A DNA stretch of 64,000 bases. Origin: Campylorhamphus procurvoides (lineage: Eukaryota > Chordata > Aves > Passeriformes > Dendrocolaptidae). The notes beneath the pieces were generated by a model. That model had not been told where the DNA came from and ran no database searches. It saw only the letters and a program-made list of their open reading frames with translations. This document shows positions 27,001 to 40,891 of this stretch, one piece after another (positions within the stretch are counted from its first letter, which is position 1; each line of letters starts with the position of its first letter). Where the stretch lies: positions 1,692,107 to 1,756,106 of the forward strand of contig WBMV01009266.1 of assembly GCA_013396655.1 (NCBI GenBank), given 5' to 3'. The translations under genes were made by a program, and so were the position numbers.

Positions 27001-30000
27001 AGTCTTTCCTCCTTTGGTGAGGACTTTGTCTGAAAGGCAGCTTTACAGGTAAAGATTCACATTGCCCAGGGACACTGAATATTGAACAGGAGCTTTCCTT
27101 CCAAATTTTGTTTCCAGAAGGGCTTAAGAAAGATAACAAGAGTTTTATACATCTGATTAAAAAGCCAACACTCCAAACTCTGTGTGTAGGTTTTTGGCAT
27201 GATTTCTGTTATGGTCATAATCAGCTGCTTGCCCATTCCAGCTGCTAAAGCACGTTAGACAAGACTTGAATTCCAAATATTATTCTCATCACCATGGTAT
27301 CCTGTGCACAGATCCCCAAAGGTAATTAAAGAAGTTTGAGGCTCTGACTCCAAAGGCCAGGTCCATAAATAATTTCAGCTCTCACAATTAGGTGACATTG
27401 TGTTTTGTTTTGAGACTTTTGTACTGCAGGGAGTGAATCCAGAAGCTGCCTTGCCTCCAACTGACAGGGAGAGATCAGGGCACTCCAGAGAGAGAATGGA
27501 AAATACATCCCCCACAAAAAAAGCCAACAAAACACACACACAGAGCAGAAAGTCATGTCAGTGCAAGCTCAGAGAAGATGCTAAGCACAGGGACACAGCT
27601 GGGATCTCACCTCCCTTGGAGGCTCCTCATTGTGGCTTGCAGCAAAGCAGCTCCATCTCCTCAGGGTTTTTGGACAGAATTCTCCTTTTCTCCTGAATGT
27701 CAGTGTTTAAACCTGTGTTTAACACAAACACACAAGCAACAGAAGAAGCTTTTTTGGTCACTTCCTCTTTCATCTCCCAGATTCCCAGCAAAAGCTTTAA
27801 CCATGAGGTGACAAAGTAGAGACCCTTTGCTATAATGACTGTTTGGCTCAATATTCCCATGAACATCCCAATCCCACATGATTTTCTACACAGCAGCTCA
27901 AGCAAAACCAAATCTCCCATCTAGAAGATGGCAGAGCTGATCACTCAAGGGTGAGGGATGGGAACCACACTTGCACACCTTTCCATGTGTTCAGAATGGG
28001 AGATCCCACCACTGTCTTTGAGCAGGCTCATCTCATCACTGCCCACTAGGTTTGCTCTGAGAACTGCTACCAGGCTGGATAACCCAAAGGATTTACAATA
28101 CCTTCAATCCCCCATCCCATGATGAACATACAGCAGTCCCTTGGAAAGATCCCACCTTCTGCATAAGGAGTAAAGGATTTGCCTGAAGAGTAGCAGTGTT
28201 TGCCCTGTATCTTCATCCTGCAAAAAATAATAATTAATGGATTTTAACATGTCCTTTTATGCGCTTTTAAACATGGTGCAGGAAGTGCAGGATCAGTATT
28301 ATTCAGTTGCATGTTTACTCCATTTTTGATCCTGCAGCTCCAAGTTTTTCTTTTTCGTCCTTTTTGTCCTTCTCTTCCTTTCCTTCTGCTTCAAGGGTGA
28401 ACTGCTGGTGACCCATCTCAGGTGTGTTGTCAGTTCTAAACACTGTCAATTAAGTGCCTTCTGAGGAAGATTTGGTCAAGCTGCCTTCTCAGTAATGAAC
28501 ACCTTTCTAGAAATTACAACCCTAAATTATACCATTTGCCATAATGTAAAAGCTATGAGGGAAAAGAGAATGAAACCCTCGGGAAGAGAAACATACCTTC
28601 CCCTCAAGCTCTCCTCCATCCCTGCCATCTTCCATCAGTCTGACAAAAAGCTGTTTGTAAGAGCCTCTTGAAATGAAGAATCTAATATTCAATCACAAAA
28701 AGATTAGCCTTTGACTGTACTTCACTCCATGCCACACTCATACAATCAGCATGGGAAATGTTATCCAGCAAGAGGTTAGGGGAGAGGATGGAAGACCAGG
28801 TGGTGCTGGAGACCTAAATTATAGAGGTTTATTTTTTACGAAGCATGACTTTTATTTGCTTCTAACTTTGGGCCGCAGCAATGCTGGGGATGAAACACAC
28901 AGCACGAGGTGTTCAGTCACGGATGCGAGGGCAGGTGTGCTGTGAGTCACTGCTTGCAGCTCCCCCATCACGCTGGGCTTGGGCCCACCTGTGGGAAGGG
29001 GACAGGAAAACTGGGAATACTTTGGAGAAGTTAATTCAAAACTCAAACAGCCTGCACACACCATGCCCAAGGTGCCACTGAAGGCACGAGGAACTGCAGG
29101 ATACCCGGGCAGAGTGCGGGCACTCCAATGTGGGAGTGCAAGCCACAGAACATTTATCATCTGAGGCTCCTGAAGGGCCATAAACACATCATTTTTGCCA
29201 CTGTAATTACCCAGCTATCTGGAGTTTTGCCGCTGCACTCAGCAATGTTGTCATCTCAGCAGGACTGTGCAGGTGAGCATCTATGTCATGTACATGCCTG
29301 TTGGGATCTGCAAATTAGCTCTTTCTGTGCTTAAGTTCCCCGAGCAGCCTCAGATTTTCCCAAGGTACGGAGCACAGGGGAAGGTTCTTTGCACAGATTT
29401 TTCTCTCATGACCCAGAAGCTCAGACACCTTCTCAGGAGACAGGACACACCACCTCCCCTTCCAAAACTGCTGCAACCAGGAGCAACTCTGAAGCTGGAG
29501 GGAGAAAAGGAGAGATTGAGAGAGAAAACGAGAATGATTGTGCAGCCCACCGACAAAAGCTCCGACCCTGCACAAAGACTTGGGATTTCCAGTCTCTTTA
29601 CAGGAACCACATCCACGTTTGGCATTATTTTCAGGAAGTCATGCACCAGTCCTGCACCTCTGCTGTCTCAGCAGCAGGAGAGATGCCTGATTTCCTACCA
29701 CATAAGCCAACCTTATAGGATAAATACATTATATTTTTGTGACATGTGCTGTCATATGCTCTCTCAATGCTAGGACAAACCAGAGTTCATAGCTTCAGAA
29801 AACGGAACTGATGACAAGCATCATTAAATCTCCAAGTAACTTCTTTCTGTTCCCCCTGAGATGTCCTTCCTGAAGCCACAGAGAAGGACATTCGATATAT
29901 ACATGTGTCACCATTACTTACATCAGTAATCTAGCAGACAAAACCGTGGGATTGACATGATGGCCACAGGGCCTGAATTTAGGTCACCTATGAAATGAAT

Positions 30001-30239
30001 TGAAAGCTTCTCCTTATCTCAGTGCCACATCTCTCCCTCACCCACACCCTTGTCAGGCACAAAGACAAGGAAAACTAACCCACTGATTGCCAAGCAGCTT
30101 CTAAACACAATCACTCCTAAATCAGGGCATCAGACACTTTAAATTGGTGCAGCCACAACAGCAAAGCTCCAGATTGTTTGTCCCCATGTAGTTACTGCTA
30201 CAGATCTAAATGGCTGAGATCTGTGTGTGAGCTTATCTT

Positions 30240-30265
30240 AAAAAAAAAAAAAAAAAACACACACA
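30240..30265. repeat. Poly(A) run followed by (CA)n
   Basis: About 18 A residues followed by CACACACA. Low-complexity tract; no retrocopy was recognised upstream of it. Confidence 0.85.
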
Positions 30266-31444
30266 AAACTCAAACAAAACCCCCAAAAATAAAATAATAA
30301 AAAAATACCCCACAGACGCAGAATTTGGACATTGGTTTGCATCAGATCCAATGCCTGGTGGGACCTCTGCCTGGCCCCTGCTCCCACTTCAGCTCCTCTC
30401 CTACAGAGCGAGCTGTGCAGCACAGATGGCTTTGGGCTGAACGACAGACTGCCAGCAGAGACTACCACCTAGAAGGTGCATCCAGCCATCCACAAGGAAA
30501 ACAGCTCCCTCACTCCCATTTTTAAGTGATTTCTAGTTTTATAAAGCACATCAAACACCCCACACTGCCCAAATTTTCATGTGCTCACTAATGAAGTCCA
30601 AACCAATATGCAACCAGCAGGAGGGCACATCCTCACCTGAAATCAAGGCACATTGGAGAATCCTTGGGGTTGAAGAACAGCAGGTGCAGGGGTTTTCTGG
30701 GTGTCTGGCAAGTGTTTTTGCAGGACAAGGTGCATAAAACCTGAGCCTGGCAGTTAAAGGAGCCCAAATCCTTCAGCACTCAACTCTCAGGTGTGGAAGG
30801 GACAGACTGAACGTGGTGAGATGAGGTTGGGGCTGAGGTGCTGACAAAAGAGACCTGGAGCTTCAATCAGGGACATTTCTTGTGTTTGGTTCTCCCTGGG
30901 CACCCAGGAACTGACCCTCTACATGTAGTGTATAAATAAATACTGTACCAACAGTCTCCTGGGGGTTCTCTCCTGAGTCACCTTTGCAAAATTCCACAGT
31001 TCCGATTAACCTTTCTGATGAAAACCAAAAGCTGCATGCTTTGCTGCTGCCTCAGAAACAAAGAGTGGTCCCTGTGTGAAATCTGCTTTTTATGGGTCTG
31101 GTAGGGTCCCTGTAACCCCTCTCTCTTGGGGCTGGCCAGCTCAAACCAGTAAGCAGAGGTTAAAATCACTGTACAATGGTGTGTATTTGCTCCCGTAGGT
31201 AATGAGGATGAGATTAAATGGAGGGAAGGGGAGCTTTCCTGTTCAGGTTTGTCTCTTGTGGTTTTGGTTTTCTTTTGTCCTTGAAGAGCTTTTTAAAAGG
31301 TTGCCAACAGAACCAGTAGCATGTAGACTGTAAGGTCATGTATACCATGGGGAGACAGGAGGGTGGGATGTCCCACCCCAAACCATCTGCCTGCAAAGGG
31401 AGAAGCTGCAGTGAGAAGCAAGTGGGCAGTGAAGAGTGTGGGGA

Positions 31445-31468
31445 TGTGTGTGTGGGTGTGTGTGTGTG
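31445..31468. repeat. (TG)n microsatellite
   Basis: Interrupted TG repeat of about 24 bases. The opposite strand reads as CA-rich and gives spurious His/Thr-rich ORFs. Confidence 0.9.
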
Positions 31469-34047
31469 GAGGCTGGAGCAGGTGCTGGACATCCACAGAT
31501 GCCAGGAAAGGCAGTGGGCCAAAGCCAAGCCAGGGGAAGGAGAGGCTACTTGGGACACAAGCCAGGTCAAGGTGGTCAGGACATGCATGCAAATGACACC
31601 CAGATGGGTGATTTCTCCTCTCCCCATTCAGAGAGACATTTTAGAGTCTATTAGACCATGGATTAAGAAAACCAATTTAGCCATGCCTTCCGCTGTACTT
31701 TAGCCTGCTCCATAATCGCCGCAAGACAGAATTTGGCTTTAATCATTTTTCATCCCAGGGACAAAGCCTGTTTTCACCCAGTGTGCCAAGACATTCTATG
31801 AGATTAAAATTATGTCTCTTGCAAGATTGTCCAGATCCTGCCTTCAAGGGTCTCTTTCTAATTGTTTTCAGAGGCTGCCAGCCTTGCAGGGCATAGCGCT
31901 AACTTCAGAAGATGTGGGGTGGAAAAGTCTTTTTAAAATGATTTTTTAAATCAGAGGAAGAGAGGAGGCTCTTTAATTCCATACAGAAAATCACTTCTTC
32001 CTGCCAAGCAGCAGTGGGAGCACAGGCCTTGGAGTTCACGGTTCAAGAGTGCAATCATTTGACATGCAATCGCTGCCAGGAGGCAAAAGGAGGGGAGGCC
32101 AACCTAGGCAGGGACTCTGCAACTGACCTTCCAAGAGAAAATCCCAGTTTGCAGAGCTATCCTTCAAAGGACCTGGCTCCACAGATACTCATTGCACTCA
32201 CCTTCACCTGGGCAATCAGAAAACAACAATAACAAAGGGATCAAGGTTGAAAAGTTTGGACTTAAGCTTATAAGGTCGGAAAAGAAAAAAGAGGCTATAG
32301 CCACCCAACAATAGCCCAGAAACCCCTCATTGTGAATGGCACCTGGATTTTGGAAGAATGTTTCCAATTTTAATTTTTTCAATATTTAATTAGGACACTT
32401 TAAAATGCAGAAGAGCAAAACGACAATAATAACAAAGCCCAAACACACCCTGCCCTGGGATAAATCTGTTGCTTGGCATTGAAAAGGCCCCCAAATGACA
32501 GACCACACTAAATTAATTCATGTCCATGACATTACAGCAATTGGCTTTTAATGCACTCACCAATCAATCACTGCAAGTCGAACAAAGCAGTCTGAGGAGA
32601 CAGACAGACAGAAAGGAACAGTCAAGGTTCTCGGTTATTTATCAGTAGGCTAAAACATTCAGAGGCCAAAGAGAGCTTCACATATCCTACCCAGTGAGTC
32701 ACCTCACGGCAAATGATTCGACATTCACAGAAAAGTTTCCACCAAAGGCTGGAGGGAAAGGATGTGCAAACAGGTTGACTTGCCAAAGTAGCATTGAGAG
32801 GCCACAAGTTGTTGGAGCCAATAACAAACTGCTGATTTCAGCCAAGCCCCGTGTGACACAAAGAGGTTTCAGGACGTGGACAGTGAACTTGGATCCCCAA
32901 AAGCCACACCAAGGGGGCTTCATTAGAGGGAAGCTAAACAACTTCAATTGCATCTTTAATTAAAATTAAGGATATTTTAACCACCTAATTTATTCTTCCC
33001 TCTTTGCCCTGTCCTTTTTTCAAGATAGATGCTTTATGCAGCCACCTAAGCAGTTAAAGACTTTGCCTTCCATGAGCTCACAGTTTGGCTCTCCCACGCC
33101 TTACAAATGTTGCACCATGAAAATACCACAGTGGAGAACAGCTGAACAGAACTTTGTCTCGGATGACATTTTAAACCACTCAGGAAGCACTGATTCCAAC
33201 TAGATTTTTCTTTCCCCAGTAGTTTTTTATATAAATAACATTTAAGTTTCTGCCATGAATCGTTTGTGCTCATCCATTAGTGGGTAACAACTCCAAAGTG
33301 TAGTGATTAACTGGTGAGTGCATCGTGATGGGAAGCACCAGGCTGGTAGCAAGACAGAGCAATAGGAGACAAAGTACTCAACTAATGTTTCTAAGAAACC
33401 AACATGAAAGGCTTGCAAACTGCTATACTTCTTATTTTTTTCATCTATCATACTTAAATTTCCTTTGCATTACAAATTCATCACTGAAGAGCACTGTAAG
33501 ACTTGGTGTGGCTTTTCACAAAGGCGTTCTTAAAAACATTTCCATCAAGGTGAGAAAAAACTTCACAGAAATCCTCAGGCCCTGCATGTGACAATGCCCT
33601 CCTCACTGATGCAGCCTCTCAGACTGGATTGGGTCTGTTCCTGCCGACAACATATGCAATAATTTCTGCATGAGCCAGGGGAGATAAGGACCCCCGTGGC
33701 TCTGAATTGCCATCGTGCCGGACTGCATGGGAGTGATAACTTAGCACTAGCATTTTGGGATAGAAAATACTGCCTATTTTACTCTCTTGTAACCATCTCT
33801 TCATTTGAAACTGTCTTTCATATGATAATGTGGAAGATTTCCCCTAGACCTTCTATCTTCAATAAAAGTTAGACAAAGCCTGAATCATTCTGTGTTTGGC
33901 AAATGCTTCTCTGTGGCATTTTTAAACAAACATCTGATTCAAAGATCCAAACACGCAATTTAAAAGTGGGATATGCTGCTCTAATTCCTCCACCCAACTA
34001 TCTCAGTATATCTGTGATGCTGCTGCATCACCTAATGTTAGCACGTG

Positions 34048-34192
34048 CAATTTATAGGGGAGAAACGGAGAAAGAACGTGCTGAAATAACTTGCCTACAG
34101 CAATAGGCAGAGATCCCATGCCAGGGCTGGGAATTAGAGCTCAATTGATTGCTGGTTTCCAGCCCCTTGCATAATTCACTAGGTCACAGTGA
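34048..34192. mobile_element. Ancient MIR/L2-like interspersed fragment
   Basis: AATTTATAGGGGAGAAACGG, AATAACTTGCCTACAGCA, GCCAGGGCTGGGAATTAGAG and AATTCACTAGGTCACAGTG follow, in order, the widespread amniote pattern of GGAAACTGAGGCACAGAG, TAACTTGCCCAAGGTCACA, GGCAGAGCTGGGAATTGAAC and CTAACCACTAGACCA. It is strongly diverged. Reading on the plus strand, it corresponds to that consensus in forward orientation. The exact family is uncertain. Confidence 0.5.
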
Positions 34193-35525
34193 CAAGATTT
34201 AAATATGGGACTAATTGAATGTTCATATAGGAACTGCTGCTCTTTTGGTCTGGCTTGATGCAAAGTTGGAGAGAGAGAAGGATACAGGGAAGAAACAGGT
34301 CTCTGGAGGAAGATCCAAGGAGGGGGGAAGAGAAAGCTGCTCTGTCCTCCTGTTATCTCAGTGGCAGGTTAATTCTGGATGACAATTTAAATGTCAAACA
34401 CAGTCAATCTATTTCACCAGGGGAAAAAAAAACATCTCCTCAAATCCCTGGTGACATGGCAGGAGCAGAAAGCATCTGGGCCCCCAGTGGGTGCTATAAA
34501 GGAGCGTGCTGAGCTCCCCAAGAGCCACAAAACTGCTTTGAACTATGGGGCCATCTCAGAGGGGTGGGACCATGCACCCAGGGGGCTCACTGGAGCCACC
34601 CTTGAGTTGCCATGAATAATTATAAGCAAGAACGTGAGATAACAGTAAATATAAACATTAGGGTGAATATCTCCAAAAAAAATCCTCTCAAAGGTCTGAA
34701 AAACAAAACCCAAGTGGGTCAGGGGTATCACAGCTTCTCCCCTTCCTGGGCTGCCCATCACATCCCTCTATTTATTGGGCAGGTGGTTTCAGTCCTATAC
34801 ATGTTTTAGCTTCCATCTTGTTCCTGATGGGCAATGCTGTGGTTATGCTTGCTAAAAGGCTTTCCCCGAGCAGCCTTAGGAGGAGCTTGTTGTTCCCAAC
34901 ACAGCTCCACTGAGCCATTCCAGTTCTGCTGTGAGCCTAAGCAGACACTGCAAATGCTCCTATTCCTTCCCCCCAGAAAGCCAGAACAGCCTCCTGGAGA
35001 CCTCCATCATTCTGCTGGCACAGGAGAGGACTTGCACTGATAACTACGCTGTGTGGCTTGTCCACTAGGATGAATCCCAAAGCTGTCTTCTCCTTTTTTG
35101 GCAGCATCAAAGCATGTTCTTCACAGGACTTTCTCCAACCAAACACCAGGAGCTTGGGGTTGTATGAACCTTTAAACTTTTTGTAATCTCCGAAGGAACC
35201 ACTTCTTCCTCAACCACATGGTATTCTTCAACCTACCATTAGTTTATACAGGACACCTGGCATCCCTGGGACACTTGGAAAATGTTCTTCCTGCTGTAGG
35301 ACCTGCTTTTCCTCTTATGCCACAAATGCCACACGTTCTCCACCTGCTCCCCTCTTCGAGACCTCTGAGCACTAGGCTATCAGGAGGGCAAAGGTGAACA
35401 GGTCGGGGCAACACAGTTTGTTCTCTGGGCGTGGGTGCCATCAGTTCTAAGTGGTTTCATTTCCCATTAGCTAAATCATCACCAGACTTCCTAAAAGAAC
35501 ATTTAGACAAACCCTCTCTCAAAAC

Positions 35526-35550
35526 AAAAAAAAAAAAAAAAAAAAAAAAA
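35526..35550. repeat. Poly(A) tract
   Basis: Uninterrupted run of 25 A. It could be the tail of a retrocopy, but no parent sequence is recognised upstream. Confidence 0.95.
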
Positions 35551-37758
35551 GGCCTTTTTTTGGAGTGCTCCAAGGAAATATTTACTTTTCAGAGTTCACT
35601 CGGGAGCAGGAAGAAACCACAGGTGTTCCCATCAGCAAGGGTGAAGGCTGCTCAGCTGCAGGCCTGTGAACCCTATTTCAGTTCTGCAATCCCCACTGAG
35701 AAGGTTTTATTGCTTGGCAATATTTAAGGTGAGGGTTAAAAATTAAAATCCTCTGAGTCCTATGTCTCTGTCCCCATGATGGAAAAAAAACCCAAAAAGG
35801 TACCAAAGCCTTCAGCACCTCTGACCAAAAGAAAGAAAAAGTTAATATATTAAAAATAAACCCAAAATACAAACAAACGAAACAAGCAAAAAAAACCCCA
35901 CACATATGTGGTTTGGTTTTTTTTTTGTTTTTGTGTTTTATAAAAATATATTCAACAAAATTATTTCATAAAAACTTCTAATCAACAACTGATGTTGTTT
36001 TTAAGACCCACAGACTCTTTACAATGCATCACCCAAGGCTAGCAAGAGAGACAGATGTTCTGAAAGAAAGGGAATGCTCTGTATCTTTTTTATATGTCAC
36101 CACCTGGGGTGTTTTCCCTGTTCTCAGCCAGGCTGTTCTGATTCCTGTGCTGGAAACCCTGGACAACCTGGTAGGGACAGCCAGTTCTTCCAGATCCCTC
36201 ATGCTCAGAGAATTTCTGAAGGTGGGATCTGTTTATGGAAATGTAAATCCCTTGGCTGGGCTCTGAAATGACCCAGAACTGTTAAGCAGCCACTGACCAA
36301 AGGCATTGCAAACGTTGCTCATCCTCACAGGGTCATTTGGAGACGAGCAGATACAACTCACCTTTGGGCTGTCACCAAAGCTGTATTAATAATCATGAAA
36401 AATAACTTGGGCTTTGCATGACATCACAAATGTGCAGGGCCACGTCTGGAATTGGCCTTTCCTCGGTGACAAATTCTAAACAGCACACATTCGTAACACA
36501 AGTCCGTGAAGTATTGACTGTAAAAGATAATAAATCCTTTGGCAACCCGGGGAGGAGAGGGAAGGCTGCCTGGCACAGGCATTGTTAACACTGTCTGTGC
36601 ATTCAAATGGCAAGTGCAGGCAGTGCTGGTTAGCAAATACCACAGAACCTTTCCCAGACAGGCTTACAGAGAGAGGGGAAATCCCAAAAGGGAACTCCGG
36701 GGGGTTTTGTGACAGCGTGGAAAGGTCAAACACTTGGTGGAAACGCTGAAGGGATCATTCCCAGAACCAGAGGAAGAGGAATAATGAGTGCCTAAACCCA
36801 AGGACAGGAACCACAGCAGTGGGGAGGGACGAGTAAGGGCGTGCAGGAGGAACGGATGATGAAGAGGGACTGGAGATGCAGGTGGTGGCTGCAGTCTGCA
36901 TTGAAACACTGCTGGGGGTTCAGGGTCCCCACATGTGCCACCAGCCCAGCACAGACACTCTGCTGCTTTGCCCAGGGGTTCCTCAAACACCATCTACGAA
37001 CAGAATCACAGCTCTGGGGGAGGGGGTAAATAAGCCCAGCAATTATTATACAAAATATTCCAGGTAAGTGCTGGCTCAGCCATACACCTGCCTCCTGTTT
37101 AAAAAAAAAATATTTGTACCTGTAATAGGTAAAGAAATAATTTATTTTTTTTCTAATATCTCACAAATAAGCCTTCCTAGCACAACTCTACCAGCTAGAA
37201 AAGACACCTACCCAGGTAAGTAAGAAATGCATTTCAGGATGCTTTCCTCTCAAAATCCTTATCAAGCTTTAATTCAGCCCCTCATGAGCAAGGGCACACC
37301 CCAAGGCTTGGCCCTCTAGGACACTGACCCAGCCTCAAGGCAATTGAATACTCAGAGCAGGACTGGCATCTGAGCACACAACCCAATGCCATGAGAAAAC
37401 AGAGGGTTATTTGACAAAAATTGGTCTATAATATAGACAAAGGAAAGCTAATCTATCATGAGCAAGCATTGCTGGACATAGCCTGTGGCTACCTAACAAA
37501 ACACAGAGTTCCTGCATGGGGGGGAAATAAAAGTTTTCATGATATACAGAATTAGCACTGGGCTCAGTGTTGGGAATGGTGGCTTGGTACAAAGCACTGT
37601 GTGGAGCCAGAACGTGCTGTCGACACAAGCTCATTGAGAAATTTTAAAGGCCAAATTTTTCAAAGCATAAGGGAATTTTTGGCATAACTCACTGGGAACA
37701 GCACATTTGGAGTGGGGGATACATAAACAGTAAATTGCTCAAGGTCCTCCACCTGACA

Positions 37759-37790
37759 GAAAAAAAAAAAAAGAAAAAAAAAAACAAAAA
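37759..37790. repeat. A-rich low-complexity tract
   Basis: A runs of 13, 11 and 6 separated by single G and C. Confidence 0.95.
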
Positions 37791-38129
37791 AGCCAAACCC
37801 AGCAAACACGTAAAAAGTTGTGCTCTGCAAAAAAATTCATCTAGTTAAAAGTACAAATACTTCAATAAAGAAAAATGATAAAAAGCAGAGCAGGAAATGG
37901 CAGAGTTCCATTCGGGTTGAAAATACAGACAAGTAATATTGGAGAGTACAGAATTGAATGAAAACTTTATAAACTTCACGAATTCAGCATAATAAAGAAG
38001 GCAACTTGAAACAAAGAAATCCCAAGTGTCAGGTAGAGCTCTGCTGTTGGATGTTAATGTTCAAATTGTAAACACTGATATCAAAAGGCAACTCCATGTA
38101 ATCGCATTAGTGGGAGATATGAATCAGTG

Positions 38130-38260
38130 GGGCTTTTCCCAGCAGATTTCCCCAGGGACTAACTCTTGGCTCAATATTATTTAATATTTTATCAATGTTC
38201 TAGATGTTCATGTAAAAATCTTTGTAGATGACAAATAGATGGGATGGTAGCAAATGATTG
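38130..38260 (+). mobile_element. Decayed CR1 reverse-transcriptase fragment
   Basis: TTCCCCAGGGACTAACTCTT, GGCTCAATATTATTTAATAT, TTTTATCAATGTTCTAGATG and TTTGTAGATGACAAATAGAT parallel the CR1 region encoding the conserved PQGSVLGP, LFNIFINDLD and FADDTK signatures of its reverse transcriptase. Stops and indels break the frame. A much older copy than the other CR1 pieces. Confidence 0.6.
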
Positions 38261-39128
38261 GAAATTAGTTTTACAAAATAAACCACTTATGGAGATGGGG
38301 TTTTTTTGATTTGTTATTTTTTAGGGTTTTTTTGAAGGATCACAATACAGGCAAATTGATTCAAACATAACCAAACATGAGGAAAGCCTTCTGGGAAGCA
38401 GAAAGGTTGATTTTGTGATTTTATCAACTAAGATTTAGAAGCCAAAGTATTATGAATTCTCACCTGTCCTAGGGGTCTCAGTTTAAGTGATCTTTGCTTG
38501 GGAACAAGAGTTTAGTTTCATGGGTACTTCACATAAACACACTTATTGAGCCAAATGTTTTGGGTATGGGATTAAAAAAAATTGTAAAAACTACCAAAAA
38601 GACCTATGATAATGCAGCACAAACTCACCAATTGAACAGACATCAGTAAAATTTCCAGGATTGTTTGCAGACACAGGACAGCAAACACTCTTTGGAAATT
38701 TGTGTGTTTGTAAATCCACTCTCTACTCTGGAAATTTATTCTTTTAGCCAATATTTAAGGTCTTCAGCTCTAAGTTTTGAGATGAGTCAACCAGAAGCAG
38801 GGAACTGGGAGGTGTCTAAGTTCCCTTGGTTTGTTCCATTTTTACAGCCAAATAATAGATGTATTCTTGAAAGTTTTTGTGACCCATAAAACCCACATCA
38901 AATATTGCTAAAAAAACCCTCATGGACAAGGCATGTCAATAATTCTTCTGCATGCATCTCTAATGGGAACTCCCAGCCAAGTGATGACCTTACCAGGAAC
39001 CAAAGCCACAAACACAGATTGTACCTCATGTAACAACTGCCCATGACTGTTTAATTACCAAGGAAATAATTCCTTCAGTCTCAGAGGCCAGAGACTTGTT
39101 TAGCCTTTGTGTTCAGAGATGTTGGTGC

Positions 39129-39130
<2 letters not shown>

Positions 39131-39160
<30 letters not shown>
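39131..39160. repeat. (ATT)n microsatellite
   Basis: Ten perfect ATT units. Confidence 0.95.
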
Positions 39161-39164
<4 letters not shown>

Positions 39165-40891
39165 TTCTCTGAAAGAAGACTGGAAGAAGTCTCACTTGCA
39201 CAGGAGGTCTGGGTCCTCCACCTTCCACAAGCCTGTGTTGGCATCTTCGTCCTTGATTTCAATGCTCCTTTATATCTGAGACCTCTGAACCAAAGTTGTA
39301 AAGAACTTTCAGAGACATAATCAGTTTCTTGAAGTTTGTTACAATTAATACAATACATTTCCCTCCTGCTGTATCTCTGCATTGTGATGCCACTTCAAAC
39401 ACAGAGCCCACTTAGCTGCTTCTGGAAGACTTCAGATGTCAAGGCTTCGAAGGTTTTGAGCCTCTTGGAGCTGTTACAATAAAAATCTCCTTTCAAATAT
39501 CTGCTTTTAAACAATATCTTTACAGAAAGCAACTTGTGCAAAAATAAAAATAATAAAAAATTAAAGATGATAAAAAAACACAAAACCCTTTTTTCAGGGT
39601 GAATTAATAAATGTGTTGCAGAGTGACATCTAACTTGAAGAGAGGAAAATATTTGGTATCTTTCAAAGAAACTCAGAGAGAACCAACTTCGTTCAGTACT
39701 TGTGAGCAGACATAAAAGCATCATCCCATATCTGTGTATACAAATAAAAGCAACACTCTGAATGAAAGAAAAGTGATTTAAAAGAAAAATGGAAATCAGA
39801 CACTGGAAGAGTTACATGAAATGCATCACTAACAGGTACGAAGACCTGCTCAAAATCTTTAATCTCAGGGACGAAACGTGCAAAGACTGATGGGGTTTTC
39901 ACTGTGATTATGGAAAATCAGAGTGGACATCCCATGGGGACAACTTTCTGTGCATGAGAGGGGCAGCCCAGAGCTTGTAATAGCCCCCTAAAACACAGCT
40001 GGGTTAACTTAAGTCCTGCAGGAAAAGATCTGCACAGGAAGAGACTTAATGGACAAAGGCAGAGAGCACTTAAATATTTAAGAATGCTCTTCATCGCTTT
40101 GAATTCTCATTAAGATAATTAAGTATTCTGGCTGACATTCTAATAAGCTTCTTGAATTCAAAAAGCCATCCTCATTTTCTTTTGTTAGCTCACTGCAGGG
40201 AGAGCTTCAGGTAGAACCACCCCAAAGCACCACCAGCATCCTCTACATCTATTCAGTTCCTATTTGGGAGAGAAAGCAAGCAGGTGAAATGGAAAAACAA
40301 TGCCTCAAGCCAAAACCAACCCAGAAAGGTCAGACTGGACTTCTCACAAAATGGTTGGACAAAAAAAAATATTTGAGAAACTCTGTTCAGCACAACAAAG
40401 TGCAGTTACAAAGACACCATAGGAATTAAATGTTGCAGAGCTTGGGAGGCACTTTAAATCTTGTTAGGCTGACAAGCATTTATTATTTTTCCTCAGTAAA
40501 GGCAAAAAAGCAAAGAGGGAATTTCTCCCTAAGCATCCCCGTTATTAACACAGGAGTTCAATACAAAAGGGCTGCAGGTTTTTCTTACAAACACCAGCAA
40601 GGAAGTGTCAGACAGAAGGTGCAGGCTGGGAAGTTTTATAAAGTCCCTCAGCCATGGGCTAATGGTGCAACTGAGGATCTATTAAACTCCAAGACAGGAG
40701 TTCTTCCTTGCCTTCCTAAGCAAGCTGGACACTGGCTCCTCAAATTCCATGAAGAACAGTGGGTGCTAAATCACTTGAGAGGTTGGACACAAACTCTTTG
40801 ACATGCTTTAATCATTTAAAGCAATTATATGCAGGTCCCTCTCAGAAGCACTAGCATGGAGAATGCTCCTGCAGCACTGCATGAGCATGTT

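Larger units (their letters stand above)
22901..34047. other. Intergenic; CpG-richer block and possible conserved non-coding segments
   Basis: No gene recognised. It holds the CpG-richer block (23570-24035), microsatellites (23389-23413, 31445-31468), a poly(A)-CA tract near 30240-30265, and AT-balanced stretches (24095-24260, 25540-25760, 26820-27050, 31640-31870) that read like conserved vertebrate non-coding DNA. Open frames here are short and lack known domains. Confidence 0.45.
34193..38129. other. Intergenic, low-complexity A tracts, no gene
   Basis: No exon recognised. Contains poly(A) at 35526-35550, an A-rich run at 37759-37790, and a short palindrome with imperfect A/T arms near 35898-35911. 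Open frames (for example 36664-36993, minus) are not protein-like. Confidence 0.5.
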
